A stretch of 64,000 nucleotides of DNA from contig JACPAN010000005.1 in assembly GCA_016180815.1 (NCBI GenBank), forward strand, positions 62,001 to 126,000, given 5' to 3'. This document shows, piece after piece, positions 33,673-41,225 of the stretch. Position 1 is the first letter of the stretch, and every line of letters begins with the position of its first letter. Origin of the DNA: Elusimicrobiota bacterium (lineage in GTDB: Bacteria; Elusimicrobiota; Elusimicrobia; JACQPE01). The notes under the pieces are model-generated. The model was given only the letters and a program-made list of their open reading frames with translations. It searched no databases and was not told the DNA's origin. The position numbers and the translations under genes are program-made.

Positions 33673-34405
33673 GAACGCAATCCGTTTCCAATCCTGGCCT
33701 GTTGATCAGGCCGGATCTTTTGTTCGCAACCCGGAATTTTTATCGCCCCATCCTCGCCTTGGGCTTTTTGTCACCACGCTTGCGGCCGGAAATATGCAGG
33801 AAGAGGCTGCTCGTGTTCGTTTCCTGAGAAAACTCGATTTTGACGCGAAGCATTTGGCGGTCAGTTACCAGGTGCATGGGAAGGAAATTCATGTCGTCAG
33901 GAAGATCGAGGATGTGCCCTTAAACCGCGCCGACGGCATCGACGGGTGGGTCGCGGGCCGCGTTCAAGGGGTTTCGTTGGGCGTTTTCATCGCGGATTGC
34001 CTGCCCATTTTTTTGATGCATCGAGAGGAGCCGATGGGAGCCTTGATCCATGCCGGTTGGCGCGGGCTTAAGGCGGGCATCGTGGAGGAGGCCTTTCGTG
34101 CCCTGACGGCTGAATTTCATTTGGAAGCCGGAGAAATTGTGGCGGCCATCGGCCCGCATGTGCGCTCCTGCTGTTATCAAGTTGGGGACGATGTGGCCGG
34201 GCAATTTCCGGAATCTTGGGGCCTCAAAAAAGAAAGCGGCTGTTATCTTGATTTGGGAAAAGGCGCTGCGGATAAACTGCTGGCCTGCGGCCTTGAGGAA
34301 GTCTTGGTTTCCACGGATTGCACTAAATGTGCCGAGAACCCTTTATTTTTTTCCAAACGCCGCGGTTTAAAGGGCGCTCAAATGGCGCTTTTGGCTTTTT
34401 CTTAA
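33662..34405 (+). CDS. YfiH/PgeF family purine nucleoside phosphorylase-like (laccase-domain) protein
   Basis: 247 residues from a TTG overlapping the kinase stop. The three zinc ligands of the family appear in SYQVHGKEI, FIADCLPIF and LIHAGWRGLKAGI, and the ending IGPHVRSCCYQVGDDV is diagnostic. Members were once called polyphenol oxidases; they act as adenosine phosphorylases/deaminases or edit peptidoglycan precursors. Translational overlap with a nucleoside kinase favours a nucleoside role here. The start codon is uncertain: the open frame runs 15 codons further upstream. Confidence 0.9.
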   Translation: MPLKNAIRFQSWPVDQAGSFVRNPEFLSPHPRLGLFVTTLAAGNMQEEAARVRFLRKLDFDAKHLAVSYQVHGKEIHVVRKIEDVPLNRADGIDGWVAGRVQGVSLGVFIADCLPIFLMHREEPMGALIHAGWRGLKAGIVEEAFRALTAEFHLEAGEIVAAIGPHVRSCCYQVGDDVAGQFPESWGLKKESGCYLDLGKGAADKLLACGLEEVLVSTDCTKCAENPLFFSKRRGLKGAQMALLAFS

Positions 34406-34435
34406 GCGTCATCCCGGCTGTATACTGTATGTCTT

Positions 34436-35230
34436 ATGCGGCCTTCAACAAGCAAACCATTGGCCTGTCAAACCGTGCTTTTGCTCAGAGACAAGCTGGG
34501 TCCGGAGAAAAATCGATTAAAGAAATTAGGCGCATGCGTTGTTCATGCGCCTCTGTTGATTAAAAAAGACAACGGCGCTGCCGGGAGCCATCATCCGGCG
34601 GCCGGCGGCCGGCCAGGGTTTGATTGGGTGATTTTTACCAGCGCCACGGGAGTTGTCGCCGCTCTGCGCCGTTTAAATCTTTCGCCCGTGGTTCGCTCGG
34701 CGCGTTTGGCTTGCGTGGGCCCGGCGACCGCAGCCGCCACCAGGCGCATGTTCGGCTTCAAGCCGGCCTTCCTGCCCAGCGCTTATACCACGCAGTGTCT
34801 GGCTCAAGAACTCCCGGTTAAAAAGAATCAACGCGTGCTCCTGATTCGTTCGGAAAACGCGGATCATTCAATGGATCGATTGCTCCAGAGACGCGGCGCC
34901 CGTGTTGTGCGCCTGTCGCCCTACCGGCTTGAATACCGCCCGTTTGCGCCTGGAATCCTGACTCTTTTGCGTTCGGGTAAATTAGACTATGTTCTTTTCG
35001 GCTCCCGCAGCCAAGCCCAGGCATTTCGAAAGGGGTTATCCAGCAACTGGAGGCCCGTTCGGAGGCGTTTGTTAAAAGAGGAGATGACGGCTTTGGCCAT
35101 CGGGCCTGAGACGGCCCGCGCGCTTTCGGGGCTGGGCATTCCCTATCAGCAGGCCCAAACCCATACCTTCGACGGTTTGATTGATTTGATGATTGAGCTA
35201 TGCGCGAAAAAGAACTCAAACAACGTTTGA
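34436..35230 (+). CDS. hemD: uroporphyrinogen-III synthase
   Basis: 264 residues. It closes hydroxymethylbilane to uroporphyrinogen III. The family is weakly conserved, but FDWVIFTSATGVVAALRRLN, RLACVGPATAAATRRMFG and GKLDYVLFGSRSQAQAFRKG correspond to the hinge and lobe motifs. It fits with hemE and hemH 23 kb away. A TATACT box ends nine bases before the ATG and no Shine-Dalgarno is seen. The 3' end overlaps the inositol monophosphatase gene by 31 bases. Confidence 0.85.
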   Translation: MRPSTSKPLACQTVLLLRDKLGPEKNRLKKLGACVVHAPLLIKKDNGAAGSHHPAAGGRPGFDWVIFTSATGVVAALRRLNLSPVVRSARLACVGPATAAATRRMFGFKPAFLPSAYTTQCLAQELPVKKNQRVLLIRSENADHSMDRLLQRRGARVVRLSPYRLEYRPFAPGILTLLRSGKLDYVLFGSRSQAQAFRKGLSSNWRPVRRRLLKEEMTALAIGPETARALSGLGIPYQQAQTHTFDGLIDLMIELCAKKNSNNV

Positions 35231-36045
35231 AATTTCTCATCGACGCGGCTTTGTCCGGCGGGGATTTGCTGCGGCGTTACTTTGGAAAAATCACCGTCGC
35301 CCAAGCAAGCTATAAAAAAGGCGATCCCATCAACTTGGTAAGCGTTGCGGATCATGAGTCCCAACATTTGATTGTCGGAAAAATCCGCAAAGCCTTCCCC
35401 GGGGAAGCTATTTTGGCTGAAGAGGGGGATTTAAGCCGCGGTGACATGGCTTTTAAAAAAGGGCCGCTATGGGTGCTTGATCCATTGGATGGAACAGTCA
35501 ATTTTCTTCACGGCTTTCCTTGTTTTGCCGTGAGTTTTGCTTTTTGCATGGACGGACGGCCGCTTGTGGGCGCTGTTTATGCCCCGGCCCAGAACGAGTT
35601 GTTTTGGGCTCAACAAGGTTCGGGGGCTTATCTGAGCGCCGGCAAAGCCCCGGCTTCAGGGCGGCGGCTTAAAGTGACCAAGGCTGCGCGCCTTGACAAC
35701 GCGCTGATGGTCACGGGATTCGGCTATGACCGGCGGGAAAGGGCGGATTTTTATTTGAAGTATTACCGATCCTTTTTGAGAATCGTTCATGATGTGCGCC
35801 GAACCGGCGCCGCCGCGGTTGATTTGGCCTGGCTGGCGGCCGGACGCTCGGACGGGTTTTGGGAATGGAGCCTTTCGCCCTGGGATGTTGCGGCCGGCTT
35901 GTTGCTGATCGAGGAAGCCGGCGGGCGCATGACTCATTTTGACGGGACTCAATATTCGATTTTTAGAAGCGAGGAGACGCTCGCAACGAACGGGCTGATC
36001 CATGACGAGTGCCTTAACGTCGTCGGGAGCGTGCCGCGTGGATAG
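35200..36045 (+). CDS. inositol monophosphatase family protein
   Basis: 281 residues. The metal-binding motifs are AILAEEGDL, VLDPLDGTVNFLHGFPCF and SPWDVAAGLLLIEEAGG, all complete. The family dephosphorylates inositol-1-phosphate, related sugar phosphates or PAP. Which applies here is unknown. The gene begins inside hemD and ends inside the next gene, so the three are co-transcribed. Confidence 0.94.
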   Translation: MREKELKQRLKFLIDAALSGGDLLRRYFGKITVAQASYKKGDPINLVSVADHESQHLIVGKIRKAFPGEAILAEEGDLSRGDMAFKKGPLWVLDPLDGTVNFLHGFPCFAVSFAFCMDGRPLVGAVYAPAQNELFWAQQGSGAYLSAGKAPASGRRLKVTKAARLDNALMVTGFGYDRRERADFYLKYYRSFLRIVHDVRRTGAAAVDLAWLAAGRSDGFWEWSLSPWDVAAGLLLIEEAGGRMTHFDGTQYSIFRSEETLATNGLIHDECLNVVGSVPRG

Positions 36046-36616
36046 TTTATCCCACGGCCTCTACGGCATGATTTGTTTCGGCCGGACCCGGCGCTCGAAA
36101 AGTTTGGCCGCGGCTTTTGCTTTTGGGGCGCTGCCGGATCTTTTGCCCATCGCCGCATTTTTGATTTTACGCTGGAATGTTTTCGAGGAATGGGCCGTTT
36201 TTCAAATGGCCACCGACGGGTTTTCACTCGGGGATTTTGAAACGGTCCCAACCGGCCGTTTGTTTTGGCCGACGCACAGCTTGGTGGTTTGGGCCGGTTT
36301 ATTCGCCGGGGCTTGGGCTTTGCTTCGCCGGGTTCCGTGGGAATTGGGCGCGTGGGCGCTTCATATTGTGATGGATATCCCGACCCATCCCCCGCATCCC
36401 TTCCCCGTGGCCTATTGTTGGCCGTTTGAGGCGCCGTTTTTTCCTTGGGGATTCTTTTGGTCGCGGCCTGGATTTTTAATCGTCAACGCCAGCGTCTTGG
36501 CGGCGCTTTGTTGGTTTAAATTTTGCCGGCGAGACAGGGTCAGCCCCGGGCGCGTTCCTGGACCCAGCGTTCGATCAATTCCCGAGTCGTCGGCAGCGGG
36601 ATCGAGCCGTTTTTAA
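36038..36616 (+). CDS. membrane protein of the YdjM/DUF457-type metal-dependent hydrolase group
   Basis: About 192 residues. SLSHGLYGM, FGALPDLLP, FWPTHSLVVW and HIVMDIPTHPP give the His/Asp pattern of LexA-regulated YdjM-like putative hydrolases, spread over four to five hydrophobic segments. The start is taken at the GTG eight bases before the previous stop codon, with CGGGAG upstream. The last 25 residues (Pro/Ser/Arg-rich) lie antisense to the DUF885 gene and are probably an unselected extension past an ancestral stop. Confidence 0.7.
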   Translation: MDSLSHGLYGMICFGRTRRSKSLAAAFAFGALPDLLPIAAFLILRWNVFEEWAVFQMATDGFSLGDFETVPTGRLFWPTHSLVVWAGLFAGAWALLRRVPWELGAWALHIVMDIPTHPPHPFPVAYCWPFEAPFFPWGFFWSRPGFLIVNASVLAALCWFKFCRRDRVSPGRVPGPSVRSIPESSAAGSSRF

Positions 36617-38321
36617 GCAGAACGTCGTGGAATTCCCTTAAGTCGAATTTTTCGCCGAGTTTAGTTTTGGCATAAGCCCTCAGCGATTCGATTTCCATTT
36701 GGCCCACTTTATAGGCCAGCGCTTGTCCGGGCCAGATGATATAGCGATCCACCTCGTTGATGATTTCTTCCTCGCTCAACGGCGCGTTGGTCTTCATGAA
36801 TTCAATGGCTTTCTCACGGCTCCAGCCCATGGCATGAATGCCCGTATCCACGACCAGGCGGCAGGCGCGCCAGGCCTGGTACGTCAGCATGCCGAATCGG
36901 CTCATGGGATCAGGATAAAACCCCATTTCCTCAGCTAATCGCTCGGAGTAAAGCCCCCAGCCTTCGGTGAAGGCCGTGAAATCACGCTGGCGGCGGAATT
37001 CCGGCAATTCCTTGGCTTCCAGAGCCGTGGCGATTTGAAGATGATGCCCGGGCACGGCTTCATGGGCGGCCAAAGCCGCCATGGTATAGCGCGTGCGCGA
37101 GGGGGGATTATAGGTATTGATGTAATAAATGCCCGGACGTTTGCCGTCTTGATCCGGTTGATAGTAAAAAGCGGCAACCGCGTCTTTTTCTCGGTAGTCC
37201 TCGATGGGCAGCACGTCGCAGTAAATTTGGGGGAGGCTTAAAAAGAATTTCGGCAGTTGTTGGTAGGCCGCTTCCACGTTTTTTTTAGCCGAAGCCACAA
37301 TTTCATCCCTGGTCGAAAAAAAGTTTTTTGGATCGGAGCGTGCGCGCGCCATAAACGCGGCCAATTCGCCTTTATGCCCTAATTTAGCGGCCACGGCCTG
37401 CATTTCCTGTTGGATTTTTTTGAGCTCTTCCAAGCCCACGGCATGAAGTTTCTCGGCGGTATAGTCGGTGGTTGTGTGAAAGCGGATCAGAAACCGGTAA
37501 GCCTCCTTGCCGTTGGGCAGGCTGGAAAGACCGACGGCCTGGGCGCGGCTTTGCGGCAGGTAATCATCTTTCAAAAATTGGACCAAACGTTCTAGAGCCG
37601 GATAAACCTGGGTGGAGATGGCCGCCATGGCCGTCTCCTCGTAGGATTCGGCCAGTTCTTTGGGCAGGGTTTTCACTTTGTCGCCGAAAGGAGACGCGTG
37701 CGGGGCTTTCAATGTCATGGCCTGGGTTTGCTTGATCACGCGCTCGACGGCCAAACGAGCGGCTGCACGCTTTTGGGTCAATCCTTCTTTTAAATTGGCG
37801 ATATATTGATCGATATAAATGGGAAACGTCTGAAAACGATCGAGGAGATTTTTGGCGTCCGACTCCGTAGCCAGCGGCGTGAAATTCATCAATTGTGCGA
37901 ACCATGTTTGCGGCCCGTACATGTGATCGATATTCCATTGATGAAAGTTGTGTTTGAGGTGTCCGGCATCGAATTCCAGAAGTTGAGCCAGAATGCTTCG
38001 AGTGACTTTGTCCTTTTCCGAAAGCAGCGAAGCATCGATGGCAGTCAGGCGTTGGGCGAAGGCGTCGAGTTCGGCTAGCTGCATTTTGCGGTTTTCAGCG
38101 GATAAATCGTCGAGGCGATTGTTATAACGGTGCTCCCCGATAAACGTCGCGTAGGTGGGGTTGTTTTTCAAATAGGCTTGCCAGTAGTCATTCGTCAATT
38201 GCGTGAGGGATTTTTCCGTTTCTTGTGCCGTGACGACGGAGAGGGCGGCCGTTTTTTGGGCAAGAGCGGTCAAGGGATTCAGAATCAAGGAGCAAATAAA
38301 AAACAGATTGAATAATTTCAT
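36540..38321 (-). CDS. secreted DUF885 family peptidase
   Basis: 593 residues. The signal peptide is KLFNLFFICSLILNPLTALA. The zinc motif HEAVPGHHLQ (His-Glu...His-His) and the downstream Glu in FTEGWGLYSERLAEEMGF are characteristic. DUF885 enzymes are periplasmic zinc carboxypeptidase-like proteins with gluzincin features. It lies 43 bases downstream of regulator gene 38365-39231 in the same direction and may share its transcript. Its 3' end overlaps the convergent membrane gene by 77 bases. Confidence 0.9.
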   Translation of the reverse strand: MKLFNLFFICSLILNPLTALAQKTAALSVVTAQETEKSLTQLTNDYWQAYLKNNPTYATFIGEHRYNNRLDDLSAENRKMQLAELDAFAQRLTAIDASLLSEKDKVTRSILAQLLEFDAGHLKHNFHQWNIDHMYGPQTWFAQLMNFTPLATESDAKNLLDRFQTFPIYIDQYIANLKEGLTQKRAAARLAVERVIKQTQAMTLKAPHASPFGDKVKTLPKELAESYEETAMAAISTQVYPALERLVQFLKDDYLPQSRAQAVGLSSLPNGKEAYRFLIRFHTTTDYTAEKLHAVGLEELKKIQQEMQAVAAKLGHKGELAAFMARARSDPKNFFSTRDEIVASAKKNVEAAYQQLPKFFLSLPQIYCDVLPIEDYREKDAVAAFYYQPDQDGKRPGIYYINTYNPPSRTRYTMAALAAHEAVPGHHLQIATALEAKELPEFRRQRDFTAFTEGWGLYSERLAEEMGFYPDPMSRFGMLTYQAWRACRLVVDTGIHAMGWSREKAIEFMKTNAPLSEEEIINEVDRYIIWPGQALAYKVGQMEIESLRAYAKTKLGEKFDLREFHDVLLKNGSIPLPTTRELIERWVQERARG

Positions 38322-38364
38322 GGAAGTATCTTAGAAATAAACAGGGGTATCTCCAAAGAATTTT

Positions 38365-39231
38365 TTAAAAGTCGAATATTTTTTTAACGGTAGCTTCAAC
38401 GGTAAAGAGGCCGGAATCAGATTTTTTGTCCAGCGTGGAGTAGATTTCAGAACCCCAAACCATCTGGGCAAGGTAGGGCAGGTATTGGGTTAATTCGGCT
38501 TGGGAAGCCCGAAAAGCCGCCAGGCGGCGAAAAAGCGTGCCTCCTTTTTTCTTGCGGGCCATCTCATCATAAAATTTGACCGCCGGGGCGTATTTTGGCT
38601 GCTCGCCGAATTCTGCGCCATAGGACTGAGGATAAATAAAGAATCGTCCGGCATGGGGCGAATAGTAGTCGCCGGTCTTGTGGCGCCGGACAAGACCCGC
38701 CTCGGTCAACGCGTCAAGGGCTTTTTGAATTTTTTTAGAAGCAAACCCCAATAATTTGGCCAATGCCGGAACGCTCCAGGAATTTTTGTCATTGGAAAAA
38801 ATTTCAAAAACCCAGTGATTGGCCGGAGTTGCTTTGATAATTTTCGCTTGGCGTTGACTTAAATTATAACGCTTGGGCTCAACGGCTCGCTGCATGGCCG
38901 CTTGAAGGGGATGGCGTTGACGGCTGGTTCCACTGGTCGTCAACAGCGGCGCCAGCAAGTATTGGAACGCGTCGCGGCCCCATGCGGAGCTGATATAGGC
39001 CAGGGTAAATTCGCCAAGGGCATTCTGGTCGCTGCGCAAAAAGAGCATTCGCGCGAGCATTAAAAGGGTACGCGGGCGCGGGAGGGATTTTTCCGTTTCA
39101 AAATTAAGGTATTCATTGTAGGTAAATCCAAAAATTTCATAGCCGCCGTTGCTGCGGTAGAACCCAGCCGCTGTTTTAAATCCGGCCGCTTTTCGTAGTC
39201 GCGCTAAGACCTCCCCGAATTTTTCTTGCAT
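38365..39231 (-). CDS. TIGR02147-like DNA-binding regulator A
   Basis: 288 residues. The N-terminal 70 residues form a helix-turn-helix-like region (RSNGGYEIFGFTYNEYLNFE then KSLPRPRTLLMLARML). The middle holds a winged-helix (FSNDKNSWSVPALAKLLGFA, then KIQKALDALTEAGLVRRHKT). The C-terminal domain ends PDSGLF-like as SDSGLFTVEATVKKIFDF. It is closely paralogous to the gene at 41226-42092: equal length, same motifs throughout. TIGR02147 proteins are expanded in a few phyla and their ligands are unknown. It is divergent from the secreted-protein cassette A, with a 16-bp palindrome in between. Confidence 0.82.
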   Translation of the reverse strand: MQEKFGEVLARLRKAAGFKTAAGFYRSNGGYEIFGFTYNEYLNFETEKSLPRPRTLLMLARMLFLRSDQNALGEFTLAYISSAWGRDAFQYLLAPLLTTSGTSRQRHPLQAAMQRAVEPKRYNLSQRQAKIIKATPANHWVFEIFSNDKNSWSVPALAKLLGFASKKIQKALDALTEAGLVRRHKTGDYYSPHAGRFFIYPQSYGAEFGEQPKYAPAVKFYDEMARKKKGGTLFRRLAAFRASQAELTQYLPYLAQMVWGSEIYSTLDKKSDSGLFTVEATVKKIFDF

Positions 39232-39260
39232 GCTGCCTTAAGCCTAGCTCAAGAAAGAAG

Positions 39261-39276
39261 TTAAATCTAGATTTAA
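39261..39276. promoter_or_regulatory. 16-bp palindrome in the divergent control region of cassette A
   Basis: TTAAATCTAGATTTAA is a perfect dyad 30 bases from the regulator A start. The counterpart at 42122-42137 keeps 12 of 16 positions, including both outer AAAT/ATTTAA arms. I infer an autoregulatory site for the TIGR02147-like proteins. Confidence 0.65.
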
Positions 39277-39308
39277 TTTTTTTCACAGGCTGACGAATCT
39301 CTCTTTAT

Positions 39309-39362
39309 GGGACTTTTTGTCAGATAGACCCTAGGGGACCGGCGCGGCATCGTCTTTAATAT
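39309..39362 (+). promoter_or_regulatory. conserved promoter block of cassette A
   Basis: GGGACTTTTT (39309), GACCCTAGG (39327) and TCTTTAATAT (39353) occur at the same mutual distances as GGAACTTTTT, GACCCTAGG and TCTTTAATAT at 42170, 42188 and 42214. TAATAT could be a -10, ending five bases before the GTG start at 39368. No -35 consensus fits a 17-bp spacing, so the conserved GACCCTAGG may be an activator or alternative-sigma element. Confidence 0.6.
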
Positions 39363-39367
39363 TCTTG

Positions 39368-39967
39368 GTGAGAATTTCCTTGCTATCCATTTTTTTATTA
39401 TCGGAGGTTCTTCCTTTGCGGGTTTATGGCGAAACGCCCGAACAATTGAGCTCTCAGCCCCGGTTTTTTTTCGGCGAAGCCGGAACTGGGCCGTCGATGG
39501 CCTTACCCGTGAACCCCGGTCCATCGTCTACCAGGGCCGGCGGCGTCGGGAGGGGTTCGTTTAATGCCATGTCCGTCAGCCCTGGTTCCGGCGGATCGAG
39601 TTCGGACGGCGACGGTATTGAGGAGAGACCTTGGGAGGGCGGCGGCGGTTCAGCCCACCCGTCTTTAGTTCCCGGGGTTTTGGGTTTGGGGCTTGCTACC
39701 TTGGGTATCGGGGTGCTTTTAACGAGCAAAGGTTCTGCTGGAAAGCGCTTGATCGGTTTGGGATTTTTGGGTTTGGGCCTGGCCTTCGGCGCTTTAGCCG
39801 CCGGCGCTTTTTTGTGGCCTGTTTTCTTTCAGGTGTTGGGAGCGGTTCTGATGGGCTTATCCGTTGCGCTGGCGATCAAGGGGTCGCAAGATTTGGAACG
39901 CGAAAAAAGTAAGCCACAAAAATGGAATTGCGAAAAGTATCCGGAAATGTGCGAGGAGAGCAAATAA
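39368..39967 (+). CDS. cassette A protein 1: exported, Gly/Ser-rich, C-terminal membrane segments
   Basis: About 199 residues. The GTG at 39368 starts a short signal sequence (RISLLSIFLLSEVLPLRVYG). A polar Gly/Ser/Pro-rich region (SPGSGGSSSDGDGIEERPWE) of about 80 residues follows, then three glycine-zipper hydrophobic segments (GVLGLGLATLGIGVLLTS; RLIGLGFLGLGLAFGALAAG; VLGAVLMGLSVALAI) and a charged tail with CEKYPEMCEESK. There is no Shine-Dalgarno, and the codon lies five bases after TAATAT. A TTG three bases upstream is an alternative. The family is not recognised. Confidence 0.68.
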   Translation: MRISLLSIFLLSEVLPLRVYGETPEQLSSQPRFFFGEAGTGPSMALPVNPGPSSTRAGGVGRGSFNAMSVSPGSGGSSSDGDGIEERPWEGGGGSAHPSLVPGVLGLGLATLGIGVLLTSKGSAGKRLIGLGFLGLGLAFGALAAGAFLWPVFFQVLGAVLMGLSVALAIKGSQDLEREKSKPQKWNCEKYPEMCEESK

Positions 39968-39968
39968 G

Positions 39969-40079
39969 ATGAAAAGAAGGGTATCGAGGGGTGAGCCTGG
40001 TGCGGTCGCTATGACCATGGGCCTTAGCGCCGTCGGCGGCGTGATTGGCGCCGCTATCAGCGATTGGTTGGTTGACTAA
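39969..40079 (+). CDS. cassette A protein 2: 36-residue glycine-zipper peptide
   Basis: A 36-residue ORF that starts one base after the previous stop codon, with GAGGAG ten bases upstream. It has a basic N-terminus (KRRVSRGEPG) and a hydrophobic glycine-zipper segment, MTMGLSAVGGVIGAAISDWL. Composition and size resemble pore-forming or toxin/bacteriocin-like peptides, or a small membrane subunit. It has no counterpart in cassette B. Placement within a tight gene string and a proper ribosome-binding site support it being real. Confidence 0.6.
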   Translation: MKRRVSRGEPGAVAMTMGLSAVGGVIGAAISDWLVD

Positions 40080-40099
40080 AAATAAGGAGTGGATTCAAA

Positions 40100-40627
40100 A
40101 TGAAGAACGGATGGTCTAAAGAATTTTTGGCAATGGCGGCGGTTTTAATAGCAAGCAGCACGGCGGTTTTTGCCGGTTCACCGGCTTTAAACAGCGAGGA
40201 GGAAAAACAGGCGGCGCAGCCTCAGGTGATTATGGAAGGGAGTGAAAAACCCGACTACACGCTTGGCGTTTCCGGCAGCGATTGCGATGGAACGTTCGAC
40301 AAGTGTGTTGTAGCGCCGGTTTCGCCTCTTGTTTACCCTAACAAAAGTGATCTTGAGGCGCGGGAGCAATGCAGTTTGGTTTGTGACGGCGCTCCAAAAT
40401 TCACTAAAGCCGCAAGAAATTTAATTTTGGCGCCCTATGCCCTGGCAACCACGGTTTACAACACGGTTAAATGGCAAGCAAGCAAAGTCGACAACCCGCT
40501 TGCCAAAGTCGGCGTCGGTCTTTTTGGCCTTGCTGAAGGTCTTATAGTCGGCGCTTTTGTCCTTGTCGTTGCGTTGTTCTTCTCTGTTTTTGGTCTATTG
40601 GCCGGCGCTTTTACAGGAAATTGGTAG
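40100..40627 (+). CDS. cassette A protein 3: exported, C-terminal membrane domain; paralogue of 42759-43436
   Basis: 175 residues. The signal peptide is KEFLAMAAVLIASSTAVFAG. A polar part with Cys residues (GSDCDGTFDKCVV, EQCSLVCDG) leads to ARNLILAPYALATTVYNTVK and a glycine-rich double membrane segment ending in AGAFTGNW. The last 75 residues align with those of the 225-residue protein of cassette B (ARNIVLSPYTLVATVYNTIR ... IGASSGRW). AAGGAG lies ten bases before the ATG. Function unknown. Confidence 0.78.
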   Translation: MKNGWSKEFLAMAAVLIASSTAVFAGSPALNSEEEKQAAQPQVIMEGSEKPDYTLGVSGSDCDGTFDKCVVAPVSPLVYPNKSDLEAREQCSLVCDGAPKFTKAARNLILAPYALATTVYNTVKWQASKVDNPLAKVGVGLFGLAEGLIVGAFVLVVALFFSVFGLLAGAFTGNW

Positions 40628-40639
40628 GAGGATAAAAAA

Positions 40640-40747
40640 ATGAAGAGAATATCGTCATTATCAATCTTCGTCATCTGCATTCCGTTCCTTATCGGTAGGG
40701 CTAAAAAAGGAGACGGACCCTGTGCGCGTCAGCGGCTCTACCGGTGA
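40640..40747 (+). CDS. cassette A protein 4, 5' portion: signal-peptide ORF, apparently frameshifted
   Basis: An ATG with AGGAGG eight bases upstream encodes a signal sequence (KRISSLSIFVICIPFLIGRA) and then stops after 35 residues. Skipping one base at the A6 run (40703-40708) would join it to the 137-residue frame beginning at 40722. All other genes of the string start with a signal peptide and this frame supplies the one missing from its neighbour, so a single gene of about 164 codons is likely. Confidence 0.55.
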   Translation: MKRISSLSIFVICIPFLIGRAKKGDGPCARQRLYR

Positions 40748-41135
40748 AGCGATAAAATTTTTGTCCACCGACTTCAAAAATGTCAGAACAAATTTCCATG
40801 TGGTCGAAAATCCAAACACAATTCATATCCGAAGCATTCAATATGCAAGCCGAAGGGCGGATAAAGTCGGTTTTTTTGTCGGTGTTACCGCAGGCGTCGG
40901 GGGCTTTTTGTTGTCGCCTAGCGTGCTCCTTATTACCGAGTTAAAAAGTAAAGGAAGAGCCGCTTGGGTGGCGGATGAGGGCGGGATGTTTTGTTTGAAT
41001 GCCGCTTTGGCCGTGGGGTTTTATTTTTTGGCGAAAGGTGTCTACAACACTTGGTTTCGTGACGGCGTTTATCAACGGGCCTATCAATACGCTCAGGACA
41101 ATCCTGTTGTTACTGATCCTGACCGAAACGATTAG
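40722..41135 (+). CDS. cassette A protein 4, main portion: two-segment membrane protein
   Basis: 137 residues from a GTG that has AAGGAG nine bases upstream, so independent initiation is possible. A polar part (FHVVENPNTIHIRSIQYASR) precedes two membrane segments (VGFFVGVTAGVGGFLLSPSV; MFCLNAALAVGFYFLAKGVY) and a charged tail. On its own it has no export signal; the preceding ORF carries one in another frame. It could be a natural frameshift, a slippage site, or a sequencing error in the A6 run. Family unknown. Confidence 0.6.
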   Translation: MRVSGSTGEAIKFLSTDFKNVRTNFHVVENPNTIHIRSIQYASRRADKVGFFVGVTAGVGGFLLSPSVLLITELKSKGRAAWVADEGGMFCLNAALAVGFYFLAKGVYNTWFRDGVYQRAYQYAQDNPVVTDPDRND

Positions 41136-41225
41136 ATGAAAAAGTAGTTGATTTCGCCCGGTTGGCTTTACCCATCCCGAAATTTTATCCATAACTTAAT
41201 CGCGGCGGTTGGACGCTTTTAAAGG

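Noticed and set aside
16413-38340. 13-mer TATCTTAGAAATA shared upstream of pyrE (16413-16425) and beside the DUF885 gene start (near 38327)
   Set aside because: Orientation relative to the genes differs and nothing around it is conserved, so it is most likely coincidence.
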